Origin: Thuidium tamariscinum
Lineage: Eukaryota > Streptophyta > Bryopsida > Hypnales > Thuidiaceae
Assembly: GCA_947034885.2 (NCBI GenBank)
Contig: OX344751.2
Coordinates: 19,096,001-19,160,000, forward strand
Direction: 5' to 3'
Length of the DNA: 64,000 bases
Position 1 is the first letter of the stretch. Each line of letters opens with the position of its first letter. Under the pieces are notes generated by a model, which saw only the letters and a list, made by a program, of their open reading frames with translations, did no database searches and was not told the DNA's origin. Below are positions 1 through 11,900 of this stretch, one piece after another. Position numbers and translations under genes: made by a program.

Positions 1-506
1 CATGGTTAATTACCGTTACAGGTACGGAATCCACACCGCTCATTCTATTCAGTGTCGTCTATGATTCATTGTAACACCCAAATTGCGTTCCATATAGAAA
101 ATGTGATTGAAAATTAGTAAATAGTGAAGCATCTAGATGCTTTCGACTGAATTGTCACTCAATTGACAAGGGGTGCATTCAGACGTGGCGAACAAAAGAT
201 CCAAATCGCACTAAGTACTGTTTCAATCTTATGCATTCATAGGTACACTAGAATGTGGGGTTCAAATTTAGCATTAGACCAACAAAATAGTTTATCACTT
301 ATTGAATAGAATGAATGGTGTACTGATCAGTTTCTGAACTCCAAACAGATCCTGAGGTCTGAAGGCATTGCAATGAACTCACTTGAATTCATTAATCACC
401 ACTCTTGAATAGGTTTTGGGTGATCTATCTTCTATGGCGGTATTTTCCTCAGCTGTTGCACTTCCACATTGCTAAAACTTATGGCTCTGTGATAACGTGT
501 GCACAG
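1..506. other. Probable intron or upstream part of the partial left-edge gene
   Basis: AT-rich sequence with no ORF I can support. A pyrimidine-rich stretch at 411-480 leads into the acceptor at 506, which fits an intron of the gene ending at 618. Confidence 0.3.
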
Positions 507-618
507 GCTGGAGGATATTGAGGCCAACAATCAGGCATATCTCAACCGTCGTGTGATCCCTGCTTCTCCTGCTGTGCTGGGATTGTTGCAACTGGGATCA
601 GATTTTCAACAAGGGTAA
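507..618 (+). CDS. Last coding exon of an unidentified gene (partial)
   Basis: A splice acceptor (gtgcacag at 499-506) opens a 112-nt frame that reads LEDIEANNQAYLNRRVIPAS and about 16 further residues, and stops at TAA 616-618. The composition is much more protein-like than the AT-rich flanks, and the exon has no stop in this frame. The first base completes a codon begun upstream. I cannot assign a family. The rest of the gene must lie in 1-506 or beyond the left edge; 1-506 shows no second exon I can support. It could instead be an internal exon with a donor (ggtaat) near 614. It looks real, but its function is unknown. Confidence 0.45.
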
Positions 619-3600
619 TTCTAGAAATTGTATTCCAGTACTCCTTGTCATTTAGTCTGCATTTTGTGGATTCATTGAATATGTTTTTAGTACCATCCTG
701 TTTATTAGAATCTGCGAGTTTTAAATCAGTTATTTACATGGACGTCATTTCATTACATGATCTTGGCAGATATGGTTTAGGGTTGGGGTATTACATTGTA
801 GGGAGGGATTCTTCATCATAATTGAGCTTAGAGCATTTTATTTTTCTAGAATATCTTTTCAAAATACTCTAATATTTGACAAACATTTGCTAAATGGCCC
901 ATTTTGCTACATTTGTCACAAAAGCACATCCTTGATAGACATATACCATGGTTGTTAGTAAAAGAAAAAATTATTCTTTCTTTGTGCATTTTAATTATCA
1001 TAGCTATGGCTAAATTTTTTAATGTTTTCTTTGCCTTGGATTTAGCATTAAAAATCCTAGCAATTTAAGATGCATAAACTATAGTTCTAATTGGATAAGA
1101 CTCTATATTGTGCAATAGAAATTTGTTTTGTTTTTCAACAAGAAATAATAGAGATATGAGATTTTAGTGATTTTCAAGTTTTATTTTGTTGTATTGAATA
1201 ACTTTGCAAGTATAACAAATATTGGAGGAAATGTTAAGAGAGTTTTTGCAATCATGTTCTCTACAAATATGACTTAATGGTGCAACCGTAGTTGTGACAT
1301 AAGATTGTATACCTCATTATAGAAAATGAACAAGTTTTGAAAAATTCAACACTTATAAATGAGTCCAATTATGAAGGGTTGTAGAAATGAAGATGATTTT
1401 ACAATGATCAAAATTAAAAGAGTTTAAGGTTGTATTAAAGCTCATTTGAATTTTCATATTCTAAATATTGATGTTGCAAAGTGGTAGCATAGTGGTGACA
1501 AAACAAAGACAATGTTTTCTAAAAATAGAAATAGAAACAAAGGCACTTATAATAGGAAGGTGGTCAAAAGTAATTATGCTAATAATTACTTTGCAAATAT
1601 ATATGCTTTTATACTTGAATTGATAGATTAAAAGGCACTTTGAGCATCTAAGTAGTACTATTAAATCATTATATATTATCTTTTGAAGGGTGATTCCAAA
1701 AAAGACTACTACTCAGTAGAGGGGATTTGAGGCCTCCCAAGGGCTGTTTTGGGGCTATTCCCCATAACTGTTCTTACAACTGCTGGCCGTTGTCAGGCCA
1801 GTATTTATCAAAAAAAAGAAAATTAGATACTGAAATATGAAAAAAAGCCCCCAATTTTTTTTAATGACGTGGAACTCTCTCGACCACGTCAGATTTCTGT
1901 TTACACGGCAAAAACTGTGTTCCCGTAGTCCGAGAACCCGCAGTCTTCTAATGGCCTAAAAAATCTTCTAATGATTTAGGGCTTCTTTGGGTGTGTGCTT
2001 TTGAACATTCAAGATGGTTTTAAGATCATTTTTTGGGTAAAATCTCTTTACTATAAAGTTCTTCCAAATTTCCAACTTTTAGTTTCTTTAAAAATTCTTT
2101 TCCCTATTTTTTACAAATTAAAATATCAAAATACCTATTTTAAAGAAATTTTAAGTACCTATTTCAAGAAATATCAAAGTACCTATTTAGAGAATTTTCC
2201 TACACTTTTCTTTTCTAAGGGACCTTTTCTTTAAAGATGTACACAGTTAAACATATTTTTTAATATGTTTAATATTTTTTAAAAATTGTTTTTCTAATTA
2301 TGCAATACTCCTAAAAAAATCATGAGTATTGTGCAAAATGATATAAAAACCAAGTAGTGTTTTTTGCACTTACCTTGAAGTACTATTTTGAGCCATTGGC
2401 TCTAATTTATACTAGAAAATGATATTTCTACATTTCTATTAAATAAAAAAATTTAAATGCACTTGAAAAATTAATATTAAAAGTGGTCATTGTTGCCAAC
2501 TAAGAGCAAAGAAAGAATATCAAAGTTGGAATAGAAGAAACATTTTAAATTCAAAATAAATTCAATATGAGTATAGCACACTTTTGGCTAGTCAATGCAA
2601 ATCACACTTGGAACATGTTTTTGGAAATTCCTCTCCTAAAATTGTGTGTTTCTATGAGAGTAGTTAGCATAATAAATTTGACAATGTAACTCTTCAAAAA
2701 AGGTACTCAATAGTACTAAAGATCACCAATTGAAAGCCATATGTGTGACATATATATTCAAAATTAAAATTTAACCTACAAAATAAATTTTGAAAAAATT
2801 GAAAAAATTGAAAAAAATTTGGTACATTTTCTATTACTTAAGGAAGCTTAATTCTAAATTTCATATTCATTTAATCAATTTTGAAATATTTATGGCAAAA
2901 AATAACTTTCATATTGATTGTATGACAAAAATAGGACAAAAGTTTCTTGCAATCATCTAATCCTCTTCTACTATTGGTCCAAGGAATTCTAATTTAATCC
3001 CTAGTAGTTCTAAAAGGCTCTTCCATTATATTTTCATTGTTGACTTATTCATGGTATTGGAATGCAACGACTCAATACTTTGGAAAAAGAAATTCAATGG
3101 ATTTTTACTCATTGAATTTTACCATGAAAATGAATTGATAAAGGTATTGTATTCTTTTCCTTCATCTATGATTTTGTTCCTAATCATAATTAAGATTTTC
3201 CTAAGGTAGGTTTTAATGAAGCATCAATTGATTATTTTACAAGATCCCGGAAATTACTAGTATGACATTGCATAGAATTCTATGTAAATGTTATGTCAAG
3301 TAAGATAAGATTAGAACCCCTTGAACCAAAAGTAGAGAAGGAAATACTATTTGTATTGTCCTTCTTTGATAAATAGTTTCAAACCTCTTTGAATATATTT
3401 GCTTTTCTTCATTTGTACTTTGGTTTGCATCCCTTGGTAGTTTCGTTTCATCTTCTATTTTCAACAAATTGGATGAAGTTTTATTTTCAAAACATTCATC
3501 TCCTTCCCAATAGATAGTTTGAGCATTATAGCGGATACATCCAAAAGTGCAATTGACCTTAAAGCTCCATCTACAATCTATATACATTTCTAAAATCTAT

Positions 3601-4414
3601 ATACAGACTCTAGATGGCACTTTCAGAGACAAACTTTAACCCTTTATAACTTTTGCATATTGTATCCAAATACTCCATTCTTTGATGCATTGGAATGTGC
3701 TTTCACTTGCCAACAAGACTATATACAAATTTAAACATTCTAATAATAGTAACTAGGCACACTACCAATTTTTGGCACTTTTGGATGTACCCACTTTAGG
3801 GGTTAATTGAAGGAATCTATGAAATATTATATTAAATACAAAGTGTCACGATATGTTATCACGAATATGGCCACATTTTCATTTGGAATGTTTCATCCTA
3901 TCATCCAATCAGCTATCCAGTCCACATCCTCCTAAGTTTAATTTTGCATTGCAACAGGTCTGTGCTAGTCTTATTTAACTGCAATCCGCATCTCAATCAG
4001 TGTCTACTGACTACTGAACTACAGTGGCCGTCTATAGTGAATTTTTGACCTGGTTCTCACTTCTCAAGTTCTCAGTCCCTGCTTGAAAGAGACGAAGGGT
4101 AACGGATTGATGGTGGCGTTTCCATTTTGTGAATGATTTGCAAAGCATGTTGTGAATGCGAAGTTTCTGTAAATATCCAGTATTGCAATGATCTTTGCAA
4201 TTCACACTTTTGGGGAGCAGTTCATGACTCTAATTGGACTCTATGTCTCTGCAAGCAACCCACACGCTACCCGTTTTCCAGCTTGTCGTCATTACTTTTT
4301 GTGAATTCGGTCGCATTTGCCTTTGATTCCACGAGGCTGTAGCATATGCCGCGAGCAGTGGAACACCTATCACTCACTTGGTGCTTTGATTGATCGGATT
4401 CTTGGCGTTCCTTG
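619..4414. other. Gene-free AT-rich spacer
   Basis: Long AT-rich stretch with no coherent coding exons on either strand. A small GC-richer patch (1700-1960) contains a hairpin (CTGGCC/GGCCAG) followed by an A-rich run, reminiscent of a short retroposon end, but it shows no Pol III boxes. A ~270-bp terminal-inverted-repeat element occupies about 3528-3805. The last 300 bp before the SINA-like gene is presumably its promoter. Confidence 0.6.
3528..3805. mobile_element. ~270-bp TA-type TIR element, degenerate copy
   Basis: The left end (GGATACATCCAAAAGTGC, about 3533) and the right end (GGCACTTTTGGATGTACCC, about 3774-3792) are inverted copies. The interior shares the stretch around 'cttttgcat...ttcacttgccaacaagacta' with the copy at 46913-47175, the best-preserved member. 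No coding capacity. It is a non-autonomous MITE; the superfamily is inferred only from TA flanks of the other copy. Confidence 0.6.
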
Positions 4415-4459
4415 TAACGCGATTGTTTATAACGCGATTGTTTATAACGCGATTGTTTA
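4415..4459 (+). repeat. Three exact 15-bp tandem repeats upstream of the SINA-like gene
   Basis: The unit TAACGCGATTGTTTA occurs head-to-tail at 4415-4429, 4430-4444 and 4445-4459 without a mismatch, 125 bp before the ATG at 4584. Its position puts it in the promoter or 5' UTR. Each unit carries CGCG, rare in these AT-rich flanks. It could be an array of one transcription-factor site; that role is inference. Confidence 0.75.
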
Positions 4460-4583
4460 GGGTTCCGCCATCAACTCGCAATTGAAAGAATGTCGAAGCG
4501 GTAGTTTTAGGGCTCTGGATTTTTCATTCAGTTGAGGTGAATTTCCGGAATTACATGCGCTTATTGTGATCCTTTAGGTCACA

Positions 4584-5873
4584 ATGAGGTATGGAGGAGT
4601 GGAAGGCGTGAAGCGGAGGAGACTGGGGGCGGAGGAGTCATCATCTGCAGCTACAAATTCTACAATTAGTGAAAGGGTATCTGAATCTCCGGGAAAACTC
4701 TCCGATCGAACCGTGATCGATGGTTTGGGGTTTGAAGCCAAGGACGCGTCTGTTTTCGATCTTGATCTGCTCGATTGTACCATCTGCACTGAGCATCTGG
4801 CATCGCCAATTTATCAAGTATGAAACCCTTGCTGCCTCATTTCGGAATTCTTTTCTTACTTAATTGCTGCAGTTGTAGTTGGCTATGGCTCTGCTCACGC
4901 ATGTGTATTTACATCCGAATGAGCGTACAAGCATGACCTTCTCTAAAATGACATTCTGCACACTCGACACGCTATCGTTGACTGTAGCATATTTTTCACG
5001 TATTCAAACTAAGCTGGGACTCCGAATGGTTAGATTAACGAGGTTTGAGTGTAGTTCCCTCTCACCTAAATCTGTGAAACAAAGTCTCTGAATTATCATG
5101 ATGTGGTGATGTTGCAGTGTCAGAACGGACATGTGGCCTGCGCCTCGTGCTCCAAGAAGACCAACAATGTGTGCCCCTCCTGCCAACAACCAACGGGGTC
5201 CATTCGATGCCTAGTGCTGGAGAAATTGATCGAATCTCTCAAGGTGAAGTGCAAGTTCGCAGATTCCGGGTGCACTGCAACGGTGAAGTTTTCAGAGAGG
5301 AGCTCCCACGAAAGAACCTGTGTGTTTGAGCCTCTGAGCTGCCCCTTTCCGGGTTGTTACTTCCGTGACAATCCCTTGCTATCCCGCTTTAAGTATAATC
5401 TCTTCCAGGAGCATGTGAGGCAGAGCCATCCTGGTAGCTGGGGAGTGCATGATGCGAATTCAACAAATTTCTTCATGCATCCGAAAGATAAATTCCACAT
5501 TGTATTTGGGAATGACCTGTGTTTTGCGGTGTGCCGAAACCGGATTGGAACTGTTGGGATAGGGAGATTCGGGCACTCTGTTGGAGACATGTGCTATCTC
5601 ACTGTTTTGAAGGTCTTATCAGACCGATTTGCTAAGCAAAGATCGTTTCCTTACATGATGAAACTCAAGACCGTGAGCAATGTTGTGGGTGGAGCCTCAT
5701 CAACTTTCACTATTGAGGCAGATTGTTGCATTGATGAGCCAGAAGTATCTCCGAGGGATGATGGTTTTGTAGTTGTTGCAGAAGCCAACTCAGTGGAAAT
5801 ACTCGATGTTGTGTTTCTTCCTCCTCGCCCTCCTACTACATCAGCGCTAGATTTGTTGGTGGCCCAGCGATAA
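4584..5873 (+). CDS. SINA-like RING-type E3 ubiquitin ligase
   Basis: Predicted E3 ligase of the SINA/SIAH family, which passes ubiquitin from an E2 to target proteins. Two exons, 4584-4817 and 5118-5873, joined in phase 0, give 329 residues, a normal length for plant SINA-like proteins. The RING is split by the intron: C65-x2-C68, then C79, H83, C86, C89, C97, C100 (CQNGHVACASC and CPSC are visible). A SIAH-type double zinc finger follows (CKFADSGC to CPFPGC, then H and H near residue 173), and then the degenerate TRAF-like substrate-binding half. The acidic, serine-rich N-terminus is typical. The ATG at 4584 is the first in frame with the RING. Donor gtatga and acceptor gttgcag are canonical. 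Plants have many SINA-like paralogues, so I give no symbol. The family call is firm; the substrate is unknown. Confidence 0.9.
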
Positions 5874-8800
5874 CACAGGTGGAAGTCACTCTTAAATTTG
5901 TGGTTCTGCAATGACTGTCATCCCCAAGGGCTCAAGCTAAAACTAGAAAGTCCACTTTGGAAGCTAATTGTTGATTATAGTAACTTGGAAAACTTTGAAA
6001 GTTGTTGGATATGATTTCTTCTTCCTTTCAGTTGATACTTTCTATTTTCTTCTTTGAAGATTCTTAAATGATTTGTTTCGTCTCCTAAAGGCTTAGAAGC
6101 TGTCACCTTGGCCATTTGGGAACTTACAGATTAAATTCAACTTTGCGGTGCGGAGCGGTTTTTGGTAAACTATTGAAATTGAAATTTCTGTTGGGCAACA
6201 CCTGCAAGCTCTTGGGGCTGACTCCTCATGGGTCTTCACTGTGAGTTCCATGTCCTCTTTTGCTGCATAGTTCAGAGCCATTTCAACATCATTTTAGTTG
6301 AATATCGAGTGTCCTCTTTTTTCTAGGAGGTTGTACAGTTGGACGATAATTCTTTACCTGTAATATTTGTAAGCTCAGGAACATATATTTGGTCGCCATT
6401 TGGAGCGCTATTTTGTTCCTTTCTTCTTGTCCGGGATCTCTGTTCTGGAATTGTCACACATTGGGTGCTTTCTGATCTCGGTGTTTATACCTCAACCCCT
6501 AATGACCCAAGTGACCATTTTCTGGTTGCTGACCCTTTATTTTGAGCTCTCTGTATCAATTTGATTTTTATAAAAATATAAATTATTTCTAGAAAGTAGA
6601 TTGTGTTATGAATCTAGTGGTGGTACTTTCATCAAATTCTAAGTTAAACTTTGCTGTGAGGGATTTTTTTGAAGTTGAGTGTTGTGTAGTGTAGTGTATG
6701 GCTCATGTTTTTTTGGTTTAGTTTGGGCATGGACTAAAAAGTCAACTGACTAATGCAATTGTTGTCAACTTCAAAAAGGGCAAATTCAAGGAACACAAGG
6801 AGACAAGTATGCCTATGCTTGTTTTCTTATAAACACTACTCTCATTTCATTTTAGTGAACATCATGCATTGCAAGCTCCACCCAAAATTGCAAAATGACT
6901 TGAATGTTGTGAGAATTTTAGATGAGCATTCTCAACTCTCGTCTTTCATTGATAGAGTACAAAAGGTTATTGTTTCAAAATTTTCTTATTAAGATGTGCT
7001 CCTTCAAAGTGCATTGCCTTGTTTTCCCATTGATCCAAATAAAACTTCATACTTAAATATCTACTAAATTGTGTTGTCAAATAATTTGAAATTTTTTGAT
7101 GCACTCACTCTCAATGCAAATTGCATTTAGTTGTGGTTACATTCTATCTAATCTTAAGAAAAAATGAGCAAGCCAATTGCTCAAGTTCTTGGTAGTTTTG
7201 GTCTATTTTGAAAGTATACCACTATAGGTAGTTAGGGGTTAATCCTTGAAGGACCAAACAATGTTTTTTGGCAATATAAAATTTTTGGGTAGCTTATTAA
7301 GAATTTAAAAAAAATTATTTTTCTTTGAAGTTTTCACACATGTGGTTGAGGAGTAGCTTCAAGGCACAATAATTTTCTTGACTTGTTGACTACATGATCA
7401 ATCAATTATTGTATAATATGTAGTTTTTTTCTCAACCTAGGCAACTCTAAAAAAAAGCCTTTTTCAAGAAAAAACTTATGTATTATTTTCAATTTCATTA
7501 CTAAATTTTTAACAATTTAGTGTTTAAAATCATTTTCTACTTTTTTGTACTTACTATTTTGTCAAGTTTGAATACAAAATCTTAAGAAATAAATTTTATA
7601 TACCCCAACTTATTTCAACATATTATGGAGAGTTGGAAGTTGTAGGATCTACATACTTTTGGATAAAGTGTTTGAAAGATAAAATCTAATCATTTGGGAA
7701 GAGTTGAGATCTCTTCTTTTTGAAACTCAAGCATCATGATTTTGCAATTGGTAAGCTTTCTTATTTTGAAATTCAGGAGGGTGTACTCTAACAAGTTAAC
7801 TAGAAAATCCTATAGTTGAATTTGTTAAAATGATAAAATATAGATGAAGATTTTAACCTTACTTTAAAGGCTAATATTTTGAAGCAATTTAAGGAGTTGA
7901 AGGGCAATCTTGAACTATGTTCTAAATACTTCAAAGAAGATTTTAAAGCTACTATATTCCTAATTTCTCATTTTTACTTTTACCATATGCTTTGGAAGTG
8001 TGTGGATAGTTCAACATAGTAGTGTGGATGAAAAAGAATAGGATGATGGTGAAAATTTCGTGAAATGCCATTGCAAACCTCTATGCAATTGGAGACGAAG
8101 ACAGATTAGAATGATGAGGTTTTTAGAATTTGTGGGGTTTGTTCAATTTTAACCTTGAAGCGCGCCAACATCCATATTTTGGATGATGAACAGAGGGCTT
8201 CAATCCCTATTTCATCCAATTAACCTCTCATTTGTCCAATGTAATACTTTAATCTAGAAAAGACAATCTTCTTTAATGATCAAATTCATTAAATTCGGTA
8301 AAATGATATATCTGTACAAAGCTATAAGCGAAAATGTGCAAAAATTCAAAAAAGGATTGAGACGCTTAAGGGTTAAAGAATTCTATAAAAAGAAGAGGGG
8401 TATGAATTTTATAAAATTTATGTAAAAAGTTTTCATGGACCATTGAATCAGGAGAGCAAACACACAATCAAATATAGATAAGGAAACCATATTCCTTACT
8501 AGATAGAAGACTCGGTACACCAACATTTTATCCTACTACATTCGAGGAAAATCTGTCTCCAAAAAATAGATTCAATTTGATTCTTGACAATATTTTATAT
8601 GATTATTTTCCCCCAAAATACAAAAAGTGATAACAACAATTATTTAATTCAAATTGCTACCTAGGGATTTCCTAAAATAGTATTAAATCCATCAAACATC
8701 TTCAAATGCCATCGAAACCAATATTCTCCATAAGCAGGTTTCCTTTGGTCTCATATTTCTTGTCATGAGTAAAGATAAGCTTAGTTGAAGCGCATTCAGA

Positions 8801-8993
8801 AATGGCATAAACTGGTGACCATCTCATCCTACCGGCATAGTTGGAACTCCAGGCTGAACTCTCAGTAAGACAGATTTATTCCACCAATCATGATATTTGC
8901 AAGTAGGCAGTAATTTGAAGCTTGCTAACAGACCCTATCCTATTTCCGAAGACCTAAAAGAGTAATATACCACATTCTTGACGATTTGGAAAT
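5874..8993. other. Convergent spacer between SINA-like and AAE13 genes
   Basis: It holds the 3' UTRs of both converging genes, then AT-rich DNA without credible exons. A TTAA-bounded inverted-repeat element lies at 8149-8376. A lone terminus of the same kind (AGTTAGGGGTTAA) ends at 7242 with no clear partner. Confidence 0.6.
8149..8376. mobile_element. TTAA-flanked short TIR element (piggyBac-like MITE)
   Basis: Bounded by TTAA at 8149-8152 and 8373-8376. The inner ends are inverted: CCTTGAAGCG on the left against CCCTTAAGCG read from the right. Length 228 bp, no ORF. The termini match the family seen at 11707-11930, 43709-43927 and 58683-59219. A TTAA target and CCC-starting ends are the rule for piggyBac elements; assignment to that superfamily is inference from the ends only. 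Confidence 0.5.
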
Positions 8994-11900
8994 TCAGGCC
9001 ATTGGAAAGCTCCTCAGAATTAAAGCCTTCAAAACTTTTTTGTTTACCTGCAAAACGAATAGCATTGAATCTCAATGCAAATCACAATTGCCTTCAATGA
9101 CGAGTACAACGGGTACTCTTGTCCAAACAAATAAAAACATCACTATTCATACTAAGTTCAATGTCTGTTGAGATTTTGTAAATCCAAAGGCTTCTGATAT
9201 ATTTAGCCGTGCTCGATTCTCTATGTATCTTTCCTCAAAAGCTGCAGTCTTGTTCATTTCAAAATATTTTTTGGTGTTATATGTTTGCAATCTGTTTCTA
9301 GACATACCTTGCCCATGGCATTGCGCGGAAGCGATTCTGAAACTAGCAAATGCCGAGGAATCTGCATCAAGAAAAGTGCACCAGAAATTTCAGTTCCTAG
9401 ATTTCAAACTCTTGATTAATGCGCCAGTGTCCACATGGAGAAGTTCAATTCCAACTTTGCAAAGGTACTCAATTTATTGGTATTACAGCAGCAAGAACAT
9501 GCGGGCTGAAAACAAAAACAAACATGATCATCAGCGCAAAATAATCAACAGCCAAACGTTTCAAAAACAAAGCTACAGAGTCTTTCACTTAAGTTCACGG
9601 CACCTAAAATCGTCCGAAAGAGCATTTGAGCATGGTTTCTTAAGTATTATTCAACTATCTATTTATTTGTTAAATCTTGTTGGGGCAGTCAAAGGGGCAG
9701 TCAAATTCTCTTTGCATGAGCTTTATGGATACCTCATGAATAAACTACAAATTTTCAAAGAGCTGAGAATAGGTGTACCCAAACTTGGTCCTAGGCTCTC
9801 AAGAATAGAGGCTGTACATTACATGCAGGAATGTGTAGAGGTCAGTTTTAGAAACAGACTGCAATTGGGTGCAGTGTCCTTAAAAAAGTGAAGGTGAGTT
9901 AGTTTCAGGTCATACTCCCTTGCTCAAAGTTCTAATCACTTTGGGTATTGCAAACACAAGAACCAATGATACTCTATATCCTTGTAATGAAATGGTTTTA
10001 TGAAGTAGATTGGCACAAGAAACTGCTCAATTTGCTGACAAACCTGAACAGCATTTAAGTCAAAGATGATAGGTCACCTTAGAGGGAGCTAGCACCGCGC
10101 GTGCCCATTCACGCAGGGCTTGCAAAGTCAGAACTGGCTTCCATTCTGCAGCGGCTGATGCAGCTTGTGCTTCATGGGGAACAATTACAGCTGAAACGAT
10201 TTCCCCATAGTCCTTGTCCGGAAGACCTATAACTGCACACTCTGCTATCATAGGATGCTGCAAAATGATCATAATGGGCCTTCTTAGTTCTCAACAATCG
10301 CTCATCAAATATTAGAGGCTCACGACCCCTTAGTTTCAAATTTGCTCATTAGCAACATGCCCCGTTTTGGAAATGGCTCAGAAAACATTCAAGGAGTCTA
10401 CGTTTGAAAGGAAGAGCTGTAACTACATGGTGCTCATCACATCAAGAGAGCTTGAGCAGTCTCACACCTGAAGGAGGACAGCTTCAATTTCAAGCGCAGA
10501 TATTTTATAACCTCCTGACTTGATAATATCCACACTTGTCCCTGTCATAAGCCAGCTGCACTTATTACGACTAAATCGGGTGCTTGGAATATTAAAATAA
10601 ATCGGTACTTTGCCACGAGAAAGCAGTAGATCACTATCTGGAAACCACTGTCGTGATGTCTTTTTCTGAAGCACGACAAACTGGATGCATAATTGTAGGG
10701 AGAGCAAGATATGTTGAGTTCTGATAGGTTCTGATATGTTCTGAGTGCAGCAGTTTACGTACGTCCAAGAATTTTGTAGTACCCATCTTCGTTTGAAGCT
10801 GTATCCCCAGTTTCAAAGAAGCCATCCTTCCTAAAAGAGTTTTCAGTCACCTGCCAAATCCATTTTAAATGCTTACAATTCAAGGAATCTAGCTTTCGGA
10901 GGCTCGGGGGTCACTCCAACGTATTAGCAAACTAAATGAGATTTCTTATACGGAATAGAGTGTTTATCAACTCTATTGATTTTTACTCTAAACACCCTAT
11001 TCCGTAAGGCCTGAGAGGTCAACATCTTACTAAAAAAGTAAATTTGAGTTTATAAACCCATTTCTAAAATATTCTTAGAATATTCCAGCAATGTTCCGTT
11101 TTACTAAAAGGGAGTTACCCAGTATGCAAGCTGCCCACATGTACCATCATCACTCTACCAAAGTTCTACTTGAATGTATGTGTACCTCTGGTAGGTTCCA
11201 ATATTCACTGAACATTCCTGGACTTCTGATCCACAGTGTTCCTACACCTGTGGCAGCATCCTCATCTTCAAGAATCAACGCCTGGAGTTCAAACACCATA
11301 CAGCATAGCTAGTGTTATCAATTATTAGGCCACATTCACATTAAAGGATCATAAATATAATAATCGGAGATATTACATATTGGATTAATAAAATCCACAT
11401 TTCTTGAAAGTTGCAACAGAACAGTCAGAGGTATGTCATGGTTTTGAATGTGGATAAAAAACTGGAAACGACGCCTGACCTCCACACCAGGAAAAGGCTT
11501 CCCAACGAACCCAGGCCTCCTATCACCATGAAGAGGGTTGGACAGTCCCATACCAAACTGTATTTCAATAACATCAACAGGCCTCGATGAGTAACTTATA
11601 GATACTGACGGAAACCCCAAATGAAAAAAGTCAATGAGAAACCGGTAGTGCCTATATCTATGCGAATATACAACACGCTTCTGACATCGAGTGAGCATCT
11701 TGAAGTCTAACCTTTTAAGGACGAAGGAGACCACATTTAGTCTCATGATATTTTCGAAGTTTAGAAGAGTTTTATTGGGAATTCTCATTTGTTCAAATTT
11801 TTTATATTTCCAATCAACACATGCAATGTTCCTCACTCAATCTAATGATACAAAGATTCAAACATTCTGTCTCCAATATGATTGATCAAAATGGGCATTT

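Noticed and set aside
1700-1830. SINE-like end: hairpin followed by an A-rich run
   Set aside because: No Pol III A or B box, no second copy and no target duplication.
5357-5590. Minus-strand frames opposite the SINA-like exon
   Set aside because: Shadows of a conserved coding exon.
9223-9891. 222-codon ATG frame on the + strand
   Set aside because: It lies over the last introns and the penultimate exon of AAE13 on the other strand, which is supported by conserved LPRNAMGK. The + frame resembles no protein.
10938-11010. Small palindrome (ACGGAATAG.GTGTTTA arms)
   Set aside because: About 16-bp arms around a 35-nt loop in an AAE13 intron. No flanking duplication or second copy, so not called an element.
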